From: Kappaphycus alvarezii
Taxonomy: Eukaryota > Rhodophyta > Florideophyceae > Gigartinales > Solieriaceae
Direction: 5' to 3'
NCBI GenBank assembly: GCA_002205965.3
Contig: NADL03000478.1
Span: 211,001 to 275,000 of the forward strand
DNA: 64,000 bases
Shown one piece after another: positions 42,520 to 52,829 of this stretch. The first letter of the stretch is position 1; each line of letters starts with the position of its first letter. A program made the translations under genes and the position numbers. Below the pieces are notes generated by a model that worked only from the letters and a program-made list of their open reading frames with translations, was not told the DNA's origin and did no database searches.

Positions 42520-43806
42520 CGAAAAAAGAGAAAACTTTGGCCAGGGCCTCACAGGCAGGTTTGCAGATGGCTCCGTGAGTATCGAATCCAAGAGGGTAGA
42601 ATTGGGCTTGTATTGTCCCACAGAGGGCAGCTTAATGCGCAATTTTCGAGGCTTCAATGGGAAGGGTAGCTCTCCGGAGATCTTGCGAGAGTGGGAGATG
42701 GCCCGTGCAGTGTAGGAGCTTGCAATGAAGACGTCAAGTGCACAGGGACGTGAGGAGAATTCGATGTTGTTAATGAGGATGTCCATTCGGCGGCGTTCCG
42801 AGTACGGGAGGTGGGCTTTGCAGGGGAAGGTATATTCGAGCTTCGGGCGCAACAGTACAGAAGAATGTCGGAGGAGGGTATACAGTTTGTCTCGAAGGTG
42901 GTTGTGGCGTCAGAGGAAACTCTCCATTGCAGGGCAGTGGATAGCATGTCTCCCAAGTGGGTCGAGGAGGGGCGCGGGTCGAGCTTGGGAGAGTGCACAC
43001 CGGGGGCTGTGGTCCCGGCCGTTGAAGACGGGGTGACCAAGTCGAAGCAGGATCATGTATGTCCAGATTTGGGGTTCGATGCGGGTGGAATCGCGGGAGT
43101 CCGGGAGGGTGAGAAAGGGTGAGTTGGCGGACCGTGTTCGACAGCTGAGGTTCCGGGCGAGTCGGTGGGCTGCACTTTAGTATTGCGGGGGAGAGGAGAG
43201 ATATCTTTTGTGGCGTTCATGATGGATGGCGGATGTGAGAGTAGTCTGGACGCCTTGGATTTGACCGCTCGTGGGGAGGCGGGCAAGGAGAGGTTGGAGC
43301 CGAAGATCGGCAGGAATGACAGTGTGAGGGATAGATTGGTGGGTCCGTCGTATCTCGTGGGGTAGGAGATGGTGGTCGATGGGCGGCAATAGGTCGAGGG
43401 AGAGGTGGTAGGTGCTTAGGAGAGAGCTAAGGTAGGTGGCGGAGCGGATGGGTGAGGTGAGTCTGAGCCCAAGTCCACCTAGTGAAAAGGGCAAAGTAGC
43501 ACAGAGCCAGGAGCCGTCAGTCAGCTCTCGATCAATCTCTTGAAAGGCCCCTCGCAGTTCACGGTCAAACAAAGCTGACGTAGAAAGGGTTAAGTGCGGT
43601 GGGGTAGTTCGAAGAGTATAAATCAGACGGCATGCGCTGGCGCAATGGCGTAGGAGATGGAAGGCGGTCTGTGGGTCACGGAGGGTAGGGAGAGCAGTCC
43701 AGATAGCGCGAGCTGTAGTTAGGCGGTCCTCGACGAGGGACAAGCAACCCCGATCAGTACCGATGGGTGAGGCGAGGGTGTTGATTGCGGGAGCCGTGAC
43801 AATCAT
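42520..43806 (-). pseudogene. Copy A: RT thumb, zinc finger and restriction-like endonuclease
   Basis: Frame 43806-43177 starts within the RT fingers/palm end (SPIGTDRG) and runs through DPQTAFHLLRHCASACRL and LPFSLGGLGLRL, both conserved in copies C and D. Shifted frames then give a D-P-L-G-R-H-A-x-x-C zinc motif near 42950 and, in 42852-42520, RRMDILINN followed by ALDVFIAS, the spaced acidic motif of a PD-(D/E)XK-like nuclease. Such nucleases nick the target for site-preferring non-LTR elements. Confidence 0.72.
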
Positions 43807-44398
43807 GCAAGGGTAAATGGTTTGATTTAATGGGAGTAGTGCAAAGTTTGAGAGTCATTTAGACTTCTGTCCAAACTGCGTAGCAGAATCTACATAAATG
43901 TTTACCGAAATACAAATTCTTACAAGAAAACCCAACAGTCACTAATTTCGTGTACAAATCCAAGCATCATCCGCTATCCTAAGCCATTGACATCAATTGA
44001 TAGCCGCTACCACATATCTGCAGCGGGGGGTCAAAAGGGTTGATTTCCTAGAAGTAGTACAAAGGTTAAGAATATTATGAAATTGCTTTATAACAGTATG
44101 ACAGGGTCTATAACGCAAATAATGGAGCGTGTCTGCCAACTTGAAATTTGCTGATATCACGGGCAACAAGCGGGCTGGGTTGGATGTGACAATCAACGCG
44201 GCGTGTAATTGAGGGACAATAGCTCTCACCCTGGAGGTGGCCCGATCGGTCTTCAACCGAGCCCGAGACCAGTACTACAGGGTTATGCCCATCCTCCTCC
44301 AACGATACGACGCGTTTATGGTCACCTCTGAAGCAGCTTACTACCCGAAACCTTTCTTTTTCGTCCCATCCCTTTTCCGTCACCCCCCTGATAGGGTT
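43807..44398. other. Unassigned segment between copy A and LTR copy 2
   Basis: About 0.6 kb. Two similar short stretches (GTAGTGCAAAGTTTGAGAG near 43835 and GTAGTACAAAGGTTAAGAA near 44055) hint at an old internal duplication. No convincing gene. Confidence 0.4.
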
Positions 44399-45565
44399 AA
44401 ATCGTCAGAAGAAGAGATACTCAGAACCAATTACCGCAAGAAGGAGGTGTTGCAAGCGACAAAAGTGCTACCGTGGTACAGTTGAACGGACAAAAACGAG
44501 TGGATAAGGAAGAAAGTTGAGAGGGCTACAAGCAGGTATAGAAGGGACAGGGTCTACTACTGATGCTCTGCGAACAGAGTAGGAAAAATTTTCTTGGGTC
44601 TGAAGTTAGTTCCCAACTTCCTACTACTCGGGACTTGACCTGAAGTTTTCTGCCAACTTGCTTGACCTCCACAAGAGGAAGCAGTTTACTCATCTTATGT
44701 GGACCTTTTGGCTAACCCTAAAGTCTCAAAGAAACATACTAAGAACCATAAAACGCATCAATTGGAATAGTGTGAACGAAAAGACTAACAGCAGATACTA
44801 TCAGGATAAATATCTAGATTTCTTCCTTAATATCCTAGTCCTCTAGATCAGCGCCAAACAGTTCCCCAAAATATCCATTACACTCAAGCAGTCCCCACAA
44901 ACATCCGCGAACGGCTTAGACTTCGCTATTGCCTCCTGGGAAATATTTAGACCACTGAAGATGCCCCCATCCGGTTTCAGAGTCAGAACCACCTGGTCCA
45001 TACTTTCCGGCCCCCTCCTCACTATTCCGTCACTTTCCATGTCTCTCTCTACCTCATCTTCCTCGTCCCCCTCTTCACCCTTCTCTTCATCTTCGTCAGA
45101 AGGGTCACAGATCACAATTACTCCCTCAGTCTCCCCTTCGTTCTCCATGGGAGCCCCTCCACCGTTGTACACTAGTGGCTTCCACGGGTCCACCCAGTCC
45201 TCCTCTTCATCCTCTTCATCCTCCTCTTCCTCTACCTCGTCTTCCTCTTCCTCCTCCTCTGCCTCTCCTGTCTGCTCGAAGCAGCTACGGTGCACCCACT
45301 CCCGAACGCATTCCAGGTTCATTCTTCTACAGTAGTCATCGTAGTCGGTTGGACCATTTGTCATCAGGGCCAGAGCGTTGAAGGGACGGTGGCATCGGGA
45401 TGATTTGGCGATGGTGAGAGACGGGCGGAGGGTGGTCATGTTGTGGGCAAAATAAAGTGATGAGCCAATGAGGTAGTTGATGGCGAGGGGTCGCCTCAAC
45501 GGCTTGGATTTCGGACTCTAAATAGGGAAACGTATTCGAAAATTTTCACGGCTTTGGACGAAAAA
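44399..45565 (-). repeat. Gypsy-family LTR with internal ORF, copy 2, inverted and truncated
   Basis: Plus strand starts TGATAGGGTTAAATCG like the Gypsy LTR, matches it to about 44825, then matches copy 1 through the ORF to about 45565. The distal LTR end is missing. With copy 1 it forms an inverted repeat of about 1.1 kb around 1.9 kb. Confidence 0.8.
44843..45439 (-). CDS. LTR-encoded acidic protein, copy 2
   Basis: 198 codons from the ATG at 45439 (MTTLRPSLTIAKSSR), open to 44843. Central blocks of consecutive E and D (about 40 acidic residues) are followed by WVDPWKPLVYNGGGAPMENE, VIVICDPSDEDE and the C-terminal VLTLKPDGGIFSGLNISQEA with CGDCL. Compared with copy 1, the last residues differ by a one-base loss near 44870, so the stop is shifted. 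An acidic protein could act as a transcription activator or histone-like chaperone; that is inference. No database family known to me. Confidence 0.65.
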   Translation of the reverse strand: MTTLRPSLTIAKSSRCHRPFNALALMTNGPTDYDDYCRRMNLECVREWVHRSCFEQTGEAEEEEEEDEVEEEEDEEDEEEDWVDPWKPLVYNGGGAPMENEGETEGVIVICDPSDEDEEKGEEGDEEDEVERDMESDGIVRRGPESMDQVVLTLKPDGGIFSGLNISQEAIAKSKPFADVCGDCLSVMDILGNCLALI

Positions 45566-46186
45566 AATGTGAGGACATGCCACAGCTTTGAATTTGCATG
45601 CGATTAGGACAATAACTAAAAATCTGCTTGATAAAATATTGGAACTGAATTTGGAGGACGAAGCGGATCACGATTCGAAAGATTCCTATTTTGAAAAAGG
45701 AGAACCAAAATGCTCAAAGACAAAATGGAAATGGAGTTGCACAGTGAATTTGGATTCATGGGGAAAAATTGTTTCAGGTTCGTGTTTGTAAAACAGAATA
45801 GTTGGGGGAAGTCTTTTGAAAACTCATGAGGAAGGAGAAGAGAGAAGTTTTAGAAAGGACCACTCTCCTACAGAAACGACCGTTTTCGTACCAACACCCC
45901 CTTTCGTTCGACGGGACTTAAAATACCGGGCGACGCCAAGTCCTGTCTGACTTACAGTACTGATACCTAGTTCTATGATTAAATTTAGGAGGCCTTTCAC
46001 AGAGGTGCCTCACATAATTTGGCGCCAGAGTCAAATCGTCCAGAAAATAATTAAATTTCCAGATTTCGGTATACAGTACGTCCACGAAACTCTGTTTGAA
46101 AACCCCAGCCTAGAGGCCAAATGTAGCAAAACGACCCAGAATGATGCCTCAGGCCATGTTCTGTAAGTTTTGACATTGCATATACT
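45566..46186. other. Unassigned segment
   Basis: About 0.6 kb, A-rich, no gene recognised. Short frames (45588-45791 plus, opening at TTG) lack support. Confidence 0.4.
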
Positions 46187-46800
46187 TTGACGAGTTTGGT
46201 ATGTGCTCGCCGTTCCAACGACATCGCCCGGTTGCTCGATCCCTTGGGCAAACATGCCCTCACCCCTGTAAGTACGACGATGGGCAGACTCGTCGCCAGA
46301 ATGTCTTGCGCAACGCTCTCCATCGTTACTGTAAGGAGCTCGGAATTTCTGCCCTTCTTGAACATCTGCTTCCTCCCCTACCCCCTTCGTCCTCTTCCTT
46401 GCCCGCCCTTCGCGTAGATCTTTATATCCCTGGCGCATACGGTCTCGACCCGAAGGATATCGCTTTGGATGTCACTGTTGCCCATCCACAGGTCACTTCT
46501 CGCGTTTCCCAGGGTGCCATATCTGGCGGCGCAGCTGCCTCTATGGCTGAACGTGCGAAACACACGCACTACGGTCTAGTCTGCCACACGAATGATATAC
46601 GGCATCTTCCTGTTAGTATTGATGTGTTCGGTGCCTTTGGGGCCGAGGGTGCGACTTTTTTCCGGCGCCTTTCTACGTTCGCTGCTGCCCGTCGAGGCAC
46701 CACTCCCCAATGGGAGCTGCACCTCCTAATCACGCGCTTTGTTTTCTGCTTGCATGGGTTGCAAGCGCATCAGGTTCTTATCAGACGCATTTCCGATTAG
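46187..46800 (+). mobile_element. Non-LTR element copy B, 3' fragment with endonuclease domain
   Basis: A frame near 46187 gives LLDPLGKHAL, the zinc motif. Frame 46201-46800 gives DDGQTRRQNVLRNALHRY, LRVDLYIPG and then IALDVTVAHPQ, the nuclease motif also seen in copies A, C and D, followed by GGAAASMAERAKHTHY and the C-terminal helices to the stop. The RT is missing (5' truncation). Confidence 0.75.
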
Positions 46801-46939
46801 TTTCTCTCTCATCCCCCTTCGCATGTTACTTTCTCTGTCATCCCCTCGGCATGTTCTCCTACATGCTTTGTCCACACCCTGTGAAGATTCCACACACAGT
46901 ATGAGGCCGTATGACACGTGGCCACTTTTATGCACCTTG
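46801..46939. other. Short spacer between non-LTR copies B and C
   Basis: No feature recognised. Confidence 0.4.
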
Positions 46940-47237
46940 TTTCAACACCCCCAACGCAGCCTGCTTGTCGACCGGACTTTACCAGCTACTTTTAGCTGGT
47001 ACACGCTCAAGCACTTGTATTATAGGTCCTGCCAGTGGTTTGAACACAAGTACATAGGATTGTCAACCTTTCCATTAGTCGCAGCAAACCAACCCCTTTT
47101 ACCCACTTCACTCCAGAACTTGTTCTCCGTTGCGTTCGGAGCTTTCCAAGGGGTAGCGCCGCAGGGGATCCGGACTCCGCCCAAACCACCTCGTTGAGCT
47201 TTTACAGGTCCCACCAGTTGTCAATGGTGGACGAAGC

Positions 47238-48517
47238 TTGCTAGCTGCTCTGACTACTGTGGTCAACTTGCTAGCCAACGGGAAGGCCCCTGCGGCTATA
47301 TCGGCATGGATCGCAGGTGCGCCGCTTACGGCACTCCTAAAACCGGACGGAGGAATCAGACCAGGCGAGACCTTACGTCGCTTGGTGGGAAGATGTTTGC
47401 TGACTCGTATTTCCGAAAAGGCTTCCGAATACTTTCAGCCACTACAGTTGGGAGTATCAACGTCAGGAGGATCTGAGGCAGTTGTCCACCCTGCACGGCG
47501 ACTTTATGAGGAGCATGGCGAATAGGCAGAGTATGCACTGTTAACCGTTGACCTTCAAAACGCATTCAACCTGGTCAGCCGAAGTGCGTTTTTGAAGGAA
47601 GTCGAGCAGAGGTTCCCGGAGCTCTTACCTTGGGTCAACTACACGTACGCGGCAAATCCGGGTCATCTGTGGTGTGGGGATGATATGCTCCAGAGCGTGG
47701 TAGGCGTGCAGCAAGGGGATCCTCTAGGTCCACTTTTATTCTCCCTTGTGCTGCAAAAAGTGACGCGGGAACTGAAAACCCGCCTGGAAAATTGGGCGAC
47801 ACCACAGGAAGGCCTTCTGTACTCCTTAAGCTGTGGTACTTGGACGATGGGTACATAGTAGGCACTAACGAAGCCATTCGAACGGCACTAGAGTTCCTCT
47901 CGTCCGCGGAGGTGTGCAGTCTGGGTTTACACCTTCGCATGGATAAGTGTGCCGTCCGGTGGCCAACCGCCGCCCCCCCACCTGTTCAGCAGTCCCTCCC
48001 ATGCGAGCTTCGCCAGAACTATGGCGCCGGGACAACAGTGCCCCGCGCACCCATCGGGTCGGACTTATTCATGGAGCGCGAGTTCTCAAAGCACGTCGCT
48101 TCGTTACAGCCTCTCCTCAAATCACTGTTAACCCTGGAGGACACTCATGTGGCTCTCCACCTACTGCGGACCTGCTTTGGTGTATGTCGGATCAACTACC
48201 TCTTACGTGTAGTTCCCCCTCATTCCACTCTTACGGGAGCAACTGAATTCGACAGAATTGTTGAAGACACGCTGCGGGGGTTAATGGGCGGGGTTCTGGA
48301 TGCCGACACTTTTCGGGAATTACAACTTCCTGTTGCGCCCTTTGCGCCCCGCAAGCGAACATTTGGCATCGGGCTCCGCTCCGATAAGCTCACAACGGCT
48401 GCTGCCTTCCTTTCCTCCGTATCTCTCACGTGTGCCCTGTGCTCTACCCTTCTCCCTGAGCTACCGAACACTGCTCTTCAATCTTACACATCGACCGGAT
48501 ATATCTTCCAAGAGTAA
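47238..48517 (+). pseudogene. Copy C reverse transcriptase, frameshifted
   Basis: LTALLKPDGGIRP opens the fingers; LLTVDLQNAFNLVSRS holds the first palm aspartate; GVQQGDPLGPLLFSL is motif B; LWYLDDGYIVGT is the catalytic box with both aspartates; LHLRMDKCAVRWP and APIGSD follow. HVALHLLRTCFGVCRINYLLR and APRKRTFGIGLR are thumb features shared with copies A and D. One stop near 47523 and a phase change near 47800. The frame is ended at 48515 by a micro-insertion. Confidence 0.8.
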
Positions 48518-48547
48518 AACACCCAAACCTTTTCCATCTTACACATC
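48481..48547. mobile_element. 43-bp micro-insertion with 12-bp target duplication
   Basis: ATCTTACACATC occurs at 48481-48492 and 48536-48547 with 43 bp between. Without insert and one repeat, the reading frame of copy C runs through uninterrupted. The insert contains the CAAGAGTAAAACACCCAAACC motif also found at 32134 and 40918, so it is probably an extremely truncated end of a dispersed retroelement. Confidence 0.65.
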
Positions 48548-49190
48548 CGCAGTTCGGGCACATGATGAGTGGAAGACACAAGTGGCACCCGAGAAGGTTG
48601 TCCAGTTCACGGCTATCGACTCAAGGCAGAGGTTTGGGCGAGGGCAACTCGCTCGCCTAGTTGACGAAAAGGCCTTTGACGCCATGCCAAAGGGGGATGA
48701 GAGGACCATGGCATTCCGAGCTTCGTTGTCAGTGGATGTATGCAAGGACTGGCTTTCATGCCAACCGGCTCCAGGCCTGGGCACCTACATCTCGGACCCC
48801 AATTACAAGACGTGGTTGCAGTTCTATTGCCGGGTACCACTGTTTCCTCCGATTCAAAATGCCACAAGGGGGATGCACGGCGCTCATGGATCAGTACGGT
48901 GACCACGCGCTGTGCTGTGGCTATGGATCCACCCGTGGATGGCGGCACGACTCGCAAACACGGTTGCTTGTCGCAGACCTCTCCAGAGCCGCCCCGCACC
49001 CTGTCCTCGAGCCCCACAACCCGGCCATGCAGTTCGCCCACCCATCAAGGCGCTGGAGAGAACGGGGGCACGGACTATTATGACGTAACCGTTATCCATC
49101 CCTTGACCCCGCCCGCCTTCCCTCCCTGGCGCGATGCTCACTCAAGCCCCTTAACCATGCTCGCCTGGGCAAGCACACTCGTTTTGCCGA
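48548..49190 (+). pseudogene. Copy C zinc finger and restriction-like endonuclease
   Basis: VRAHDEWKTQVAPEKVVQF leads into a zinc motif CTALMDQYGDHALCCGYGS, then RGWRHDSQTRLLVADLSRAA, and in another phase TDYYDVTVIHPLTPP, the acidic core of the nuclease. The layout (zinc finger, conserved histidine, PD-(D/E)XK-like core) is that of non-LTR elements with a C-terminal endonuclease such as the R2/CRE group; subfamily not determined. Confidence 0.72.
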
Positions 49191-49469
49191 GTTGATACGT
49201 TCCAAGGGTACTGGGCATCGCGTCATTGCCCTTCAACTCTCCACGTTGGGGGATGCCACCCACCGCTCGGAACTTCGCCAACCGGGTTGCGACTGGCATT
49301 GCCGCACGGGCAGCCGTTCCGATTGCTGATGCGCAGCGAACATTGTTCACTCGTCTCGCGGCAAGACTCGTCCAGAATAATGCCAGTTGTTTGTTAGGAG
49401 TTTTGAGGGACACTTATGCCACAACTTTAAGTTTTGTATATTTCAGAGAACCTCCGTTCTCAGGGTATG

Positions 49470-51290
49470 TACAGTAAGTGGTTACCCTACTTAGGCAAGG
49501 GGACCCTGCGAGTATGCTGTTGTTCTCGTTGACGATACAACCGCTCATCAGGCGGGTCGCCGACGAGGAGGGTATCATTTTAAATCAGTGGTACGCCGAC
49601 TACGGTACAATCATGGGATCACTTGACGGCCTACGGCGAGCACTACGGTCCCTCGCGCTCTACGGTCCTTCATTCGGTCTGTTTATCAACCCTCGCAAGA
49701 CACGCATCTCCTGGCCGCACACTCCGCCAGCTGATCGCGCTGCTTTCCTGGCCGAGTTCCCGCTTGCAGAATGCGCAGGCGATGGTTTCGAGCTCCTTGG
49801 GCCCCGTTGGGTAACGCTGCTTTCACGAAAACATTCTTACGCAGCAAGATAGAGGGGTGCCGTCGCACCCTGGCGCTGCTGGAAAGGGTCCAAGACCCCA
49901 GGGCCCGCTTCCACATGCACCGCTTATGTGCATCCGCATGCCGGGTGCTTCACGCCTTTCGGCTTGCGGACCCTCAGCATGCCGCGGAGCCTGCAAGGGA
50001 GTTCGACTCAGTGCAGCGAGCCGCTTACGCCACGCTCCATAAGGTCCCCTCACCGACGACGCATGGGAACAAGCTTGTCTCCCCCTCCGTCTCGGGGGGC
50101 ACGGGTTCTCAAGGATTGGCCCTGCACTGCACGCGGCTGTCGCCGCCAGCATTCTGGAAGCTGCCCCCGCCCGCCTACGCACCGCTGACTATGCAACACC
50201 CCGCTCCGCCGCCGTCCTTGGGAAACAGGCACGGGGCGACCGACATTTCCTCGTCAACCAGGCACGCCGGCCCCTGCGCGATTTCGTCCGACAGATCCAA
50301 GATGACCCGTTTGCCACCGACCTAGGCCCCTTTGAACCCGCCTCCCTTGCCGCCATGCCCGTCAACCTGCAATCTCATCTAAATCGGGCGCAGCAAGAAG
50401 CCAGGGCAAAGGAGTTTTGGGAGGATGAACTATGGAAGAGAGTACCACATCCTAGCTGCCACTCCGACACGTCCACACGTCGCCGGATTCGAGGCTTGGC
50501 CTTCCGTAACACCGGTGCGGCGGCGTTCTTATGGGCCCACCCCACCACAGCGACGAAGGTGTCATCAGCACACTGGAGCATCATGCTGCGCAGGCACCTC
50601 GGTCTCCCAGTCTACACAGACTCGGTGCCATTGAAATGCCACACTGCCAGCAGGACATGGATGTCCACGGTGACCATGCCGCCGACCGCTGCGTCTCAGA
50701 GTTCGGGCGCATTCACCGCCACAACTCCGTTCGCAATGTATTCGCGTGGCACGTGTTCCGTGCCGCCGGCCTTGACTACGAGTTCGAAGCTGAGAATCTC
50801 CTCCCCGGGACGGACTACAGGCCCGCTGACATTCTCCTCGTGCATCCCCCCGTGACACTGAACCTGCCCTACCAGACCGACCCATTGCATGTGACGTCGC
50901 CGTCACGTCTCCGTTCAAGCAGACCTCCATCACCAAAGCGACGCAAGTCGCCGGTGGGGCTGCCGCCCTCATGCACCATAGCAAGATCCAGGACCTACAG
51001 CACAAGCTGTCAAGGCGCCTGGTCCCCCCTCTCTGCCCTCCCGGGACCCAGGTTTCCGATTCCAACCTCTGGTCTTCCACTCCCTCGGTGCCCCTTCTCC
51101 GATACCGCATTATTTGTCGAAGAGTTTGTGCCACGTGTAGCCACGAAATGCCACACCTCGGACGCTACGATTCGCACACGCATCTACCAGCGTATCAGTT
51201 GCACTTTGTGGTCGTTGGTGGCTACGGCCATCATATCGCGGGCCCCACTGCACGTGACCGATGTGGTCTATCCAGTTAGCTCGTAACTGA
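49470..51290 (+). mobile_element. Non-LTR element copy D, 5'-truncated in the RT palm
   Basis: Begins at LLRQGDPASMLLFSL (motif B). The catalytic box is QWYADYGTIMG: the second aspartate is tyrosine. It continues through LERVQDPRARFHMHRLCASACRVLHAF (thumb), a zinc region near 50640-50740, DYRPADILLVHPP near 50815 and, in a shifted phase at 50884, IACDVAVTSPFKQ, completing the nuclease motif. Ends near 51290. GC-richer than copies A and B. Confidence 0.77.
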
Positions 51291-51689
51291 ATAGTCGGTC
51301 AGTCGGTGTACACTCAAGATAAGTAAAAAGAGTAAAAAATTCTCTCTCACTTACAGTAGTCCTAGTCTGCGATTGCTCTTATCAGGAAAATTAAGTATAC
51401 CCATTCAAGTAAACACCAAAAACCCTTTTACCCCTTGGAGTACTGGTCCAGGGCTCGGCTGGCAACCGATCGGAATCTGCAACAGTATTGAAATCCAATA
51501 CCTGGCTCCCAAGTGAGGGGCAGTCTATGAGTTTGGAAATCATGAAATCATGAAATTTGGAAATCGGTCACAGTTTCAGGATTTCCAGATTTCCAGCTGC
51601 GGTTCATTCTATGAATAATGAAAGAAACAGAACGTAGTTTATCATAATACACCGCAATATCCTTTATCATCTTGGGTAACCGAAAGCTT
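51291..51689. other. Unassigned spacer
   Basis: About 0.4 kb between copy D and the Harbinger-like relic. No gene recognised; I did not find a clear terminal inverted repeat. Confidence 0.4.
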
Positions 51690-52590
51690 CGTGGCCATCC
51701 ATGACGAATGGGCAAGCACATAGATCGTATCGTAGAGCGATCATTCGCTCTTCGGCGTATAATGAAAAGCAAGAGAAGAGGTAGAATTCTACGGGAGGCT
51801 CTGCCTCCTACAATGATGTCCGTTTTATGCGCTTCCGTTGCAGAAGACGATCTTCCAAGCGACCGAGAAGTACCAAATTGTCGAACATTTTGTCTTGATA
51901 AACACATTGAAGAGGTCGGAGAAGACCTCTTTAAACGACTATATCGTGTTGATGTTTCCCGATTCAAGGCCCTGTGTGCACTTATTTCCCCACAGCTTGA
52001 AAGGACCAAAATCTGGTCCGATTGTCCGGCATCAACCAAGACACCCGAAACTATGCTCTGAATCACCCTCAGAATACTAGCAGGAGCAAGCTATTTAGAT
52101 GTAGGATGGCCCTACGGCGTTGCAAGTTCGACTACTTTCACGATATTCGAAGAAAAACTGCAGGCATTGAACGATGTACTGCCACCCGTACGCTTTCCCA
52201 TAACTGAGGAAGAGTGCCGCCGCGAGTCAACTTATTTTCGCATGAAAATAGGAACACCTTTCTGGGGAATACTTGCTTCCCTAGATGGCATCGCCATAGC
52301 CATAACCCAACCGAGGCTTAACGAGACTCCAGATGCTCGAAAGTGCTATAATCGGAAGGGCTTTTTGCTCTGTGTGTTCAAGCTACAGTTGGTGCAGATT
52401 ATAAATTTACCTTCGTTTCCGCGCTTCATGCTGGTGGTACACATGACTCCACTTCATTTCAAGCTACTGAACTACAGCGGGTTCTGGAAGAAAATAAATA
52501 ACCGGATTGGGTAGGAAGTGCTGCTGATGACGCCTATGCTAATGAAAACTACATTATCACTCCATATTTTCGGACTTCTTTGTCTCAAAT
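51690..52590 (+). pseudogene. Harbinger-like (PIF/HARBI1) DDE transposase relic
   Basis: From the ATG at 51708. EEVGEDLFKRLYRVDVSRFKAL is the helical N-terminus, ITLRILAGASYLDVGWPYGVA (shifted phase at 52055-52120) the helix-turn-helix-like part, and GILASLDGIAIAITQP carries the first catalytic aspartate, followed by ARKCYNRKGF. In another phase HAGGTHDSTSFQATEL gives the second aspartate and DDAYANENYIITPYF the last acidic region. All DDE-4 landmarks are present, but three frameshifts and an in-frame TAA inactivate it. The C-terminus is cut near 52590, where the DIRS-like element ends. Confidence 0.75.
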
Positions 52591-52599
52591 ACAAGATTC

Positions 52600-52760
52600 G
52601 TTTATTGAAAGTTGTAACTGCGGAGAGAATTTTACGAACTGAACCAGCATTTACGCGAGATTCATCAAAGAGCCAGCCCAGGTAGGCAAGTAAAGGACCT
52701 TTCGAGCCGTCCAGTAGTTCGATTCCATCCTTAGTGCAAAGGTAACGCGTTTCTTCTACA
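52600..52760 (-). pseudogene. DIRS tyrosine recombinase N-terminal remnant
   Basis: A shifted frame encodes LLAYLGWLFDESRV, then SVRKILSAVTTFNK, which fits the SAM-like core-binding domain of tyrosine recombinases. The catalytic R-H-R-Y domain is not present before the element is cut near 52590. Confidence 0.5.
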
Positions 52761-52829
52761 GTATCTCATTCGAGCGCCATGTGTTCGGGGTACGTACCTT
52801 GAGCGTTTGTTTTTGTAGTTGTAGTCATC

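Larger units (their letters stand above)
41000..43806 (-). mobile_element. Non-LTR element copy A, 5'-truncated, split by a solo LTR
   Basis: Leftward. Coding remains at 43806-42520. The 3' end lies left of the LTR at 41173-42514, which interrupts it with the duplication GAGTG. It shares all motifs with copies B-D. The 5' break lies just after the RT palm. Confidence 0.75.
46940..49430 (+). mobile_element. Non-LTR element copy C, most complete copy
   Basis: Contains RT (about 47238-48480), zinc finger and nuclease (48540-49190) and the C-terminal helical tail to about 49430. Junction with copy D at 49430-49480. No LTRs, no apurinic endonuclease at the N-terminus; the N-terminal region before 47200 is in broken frames. 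Confidence 0.78.

Noticed and set aside
48539-50234. Numerous overlapping ORFs on both strands of the GC-rich non-LTR copies
   Set aside because: High GC reduces stop codons; only frames matching RT, zinc or nuclease motifs were kept.
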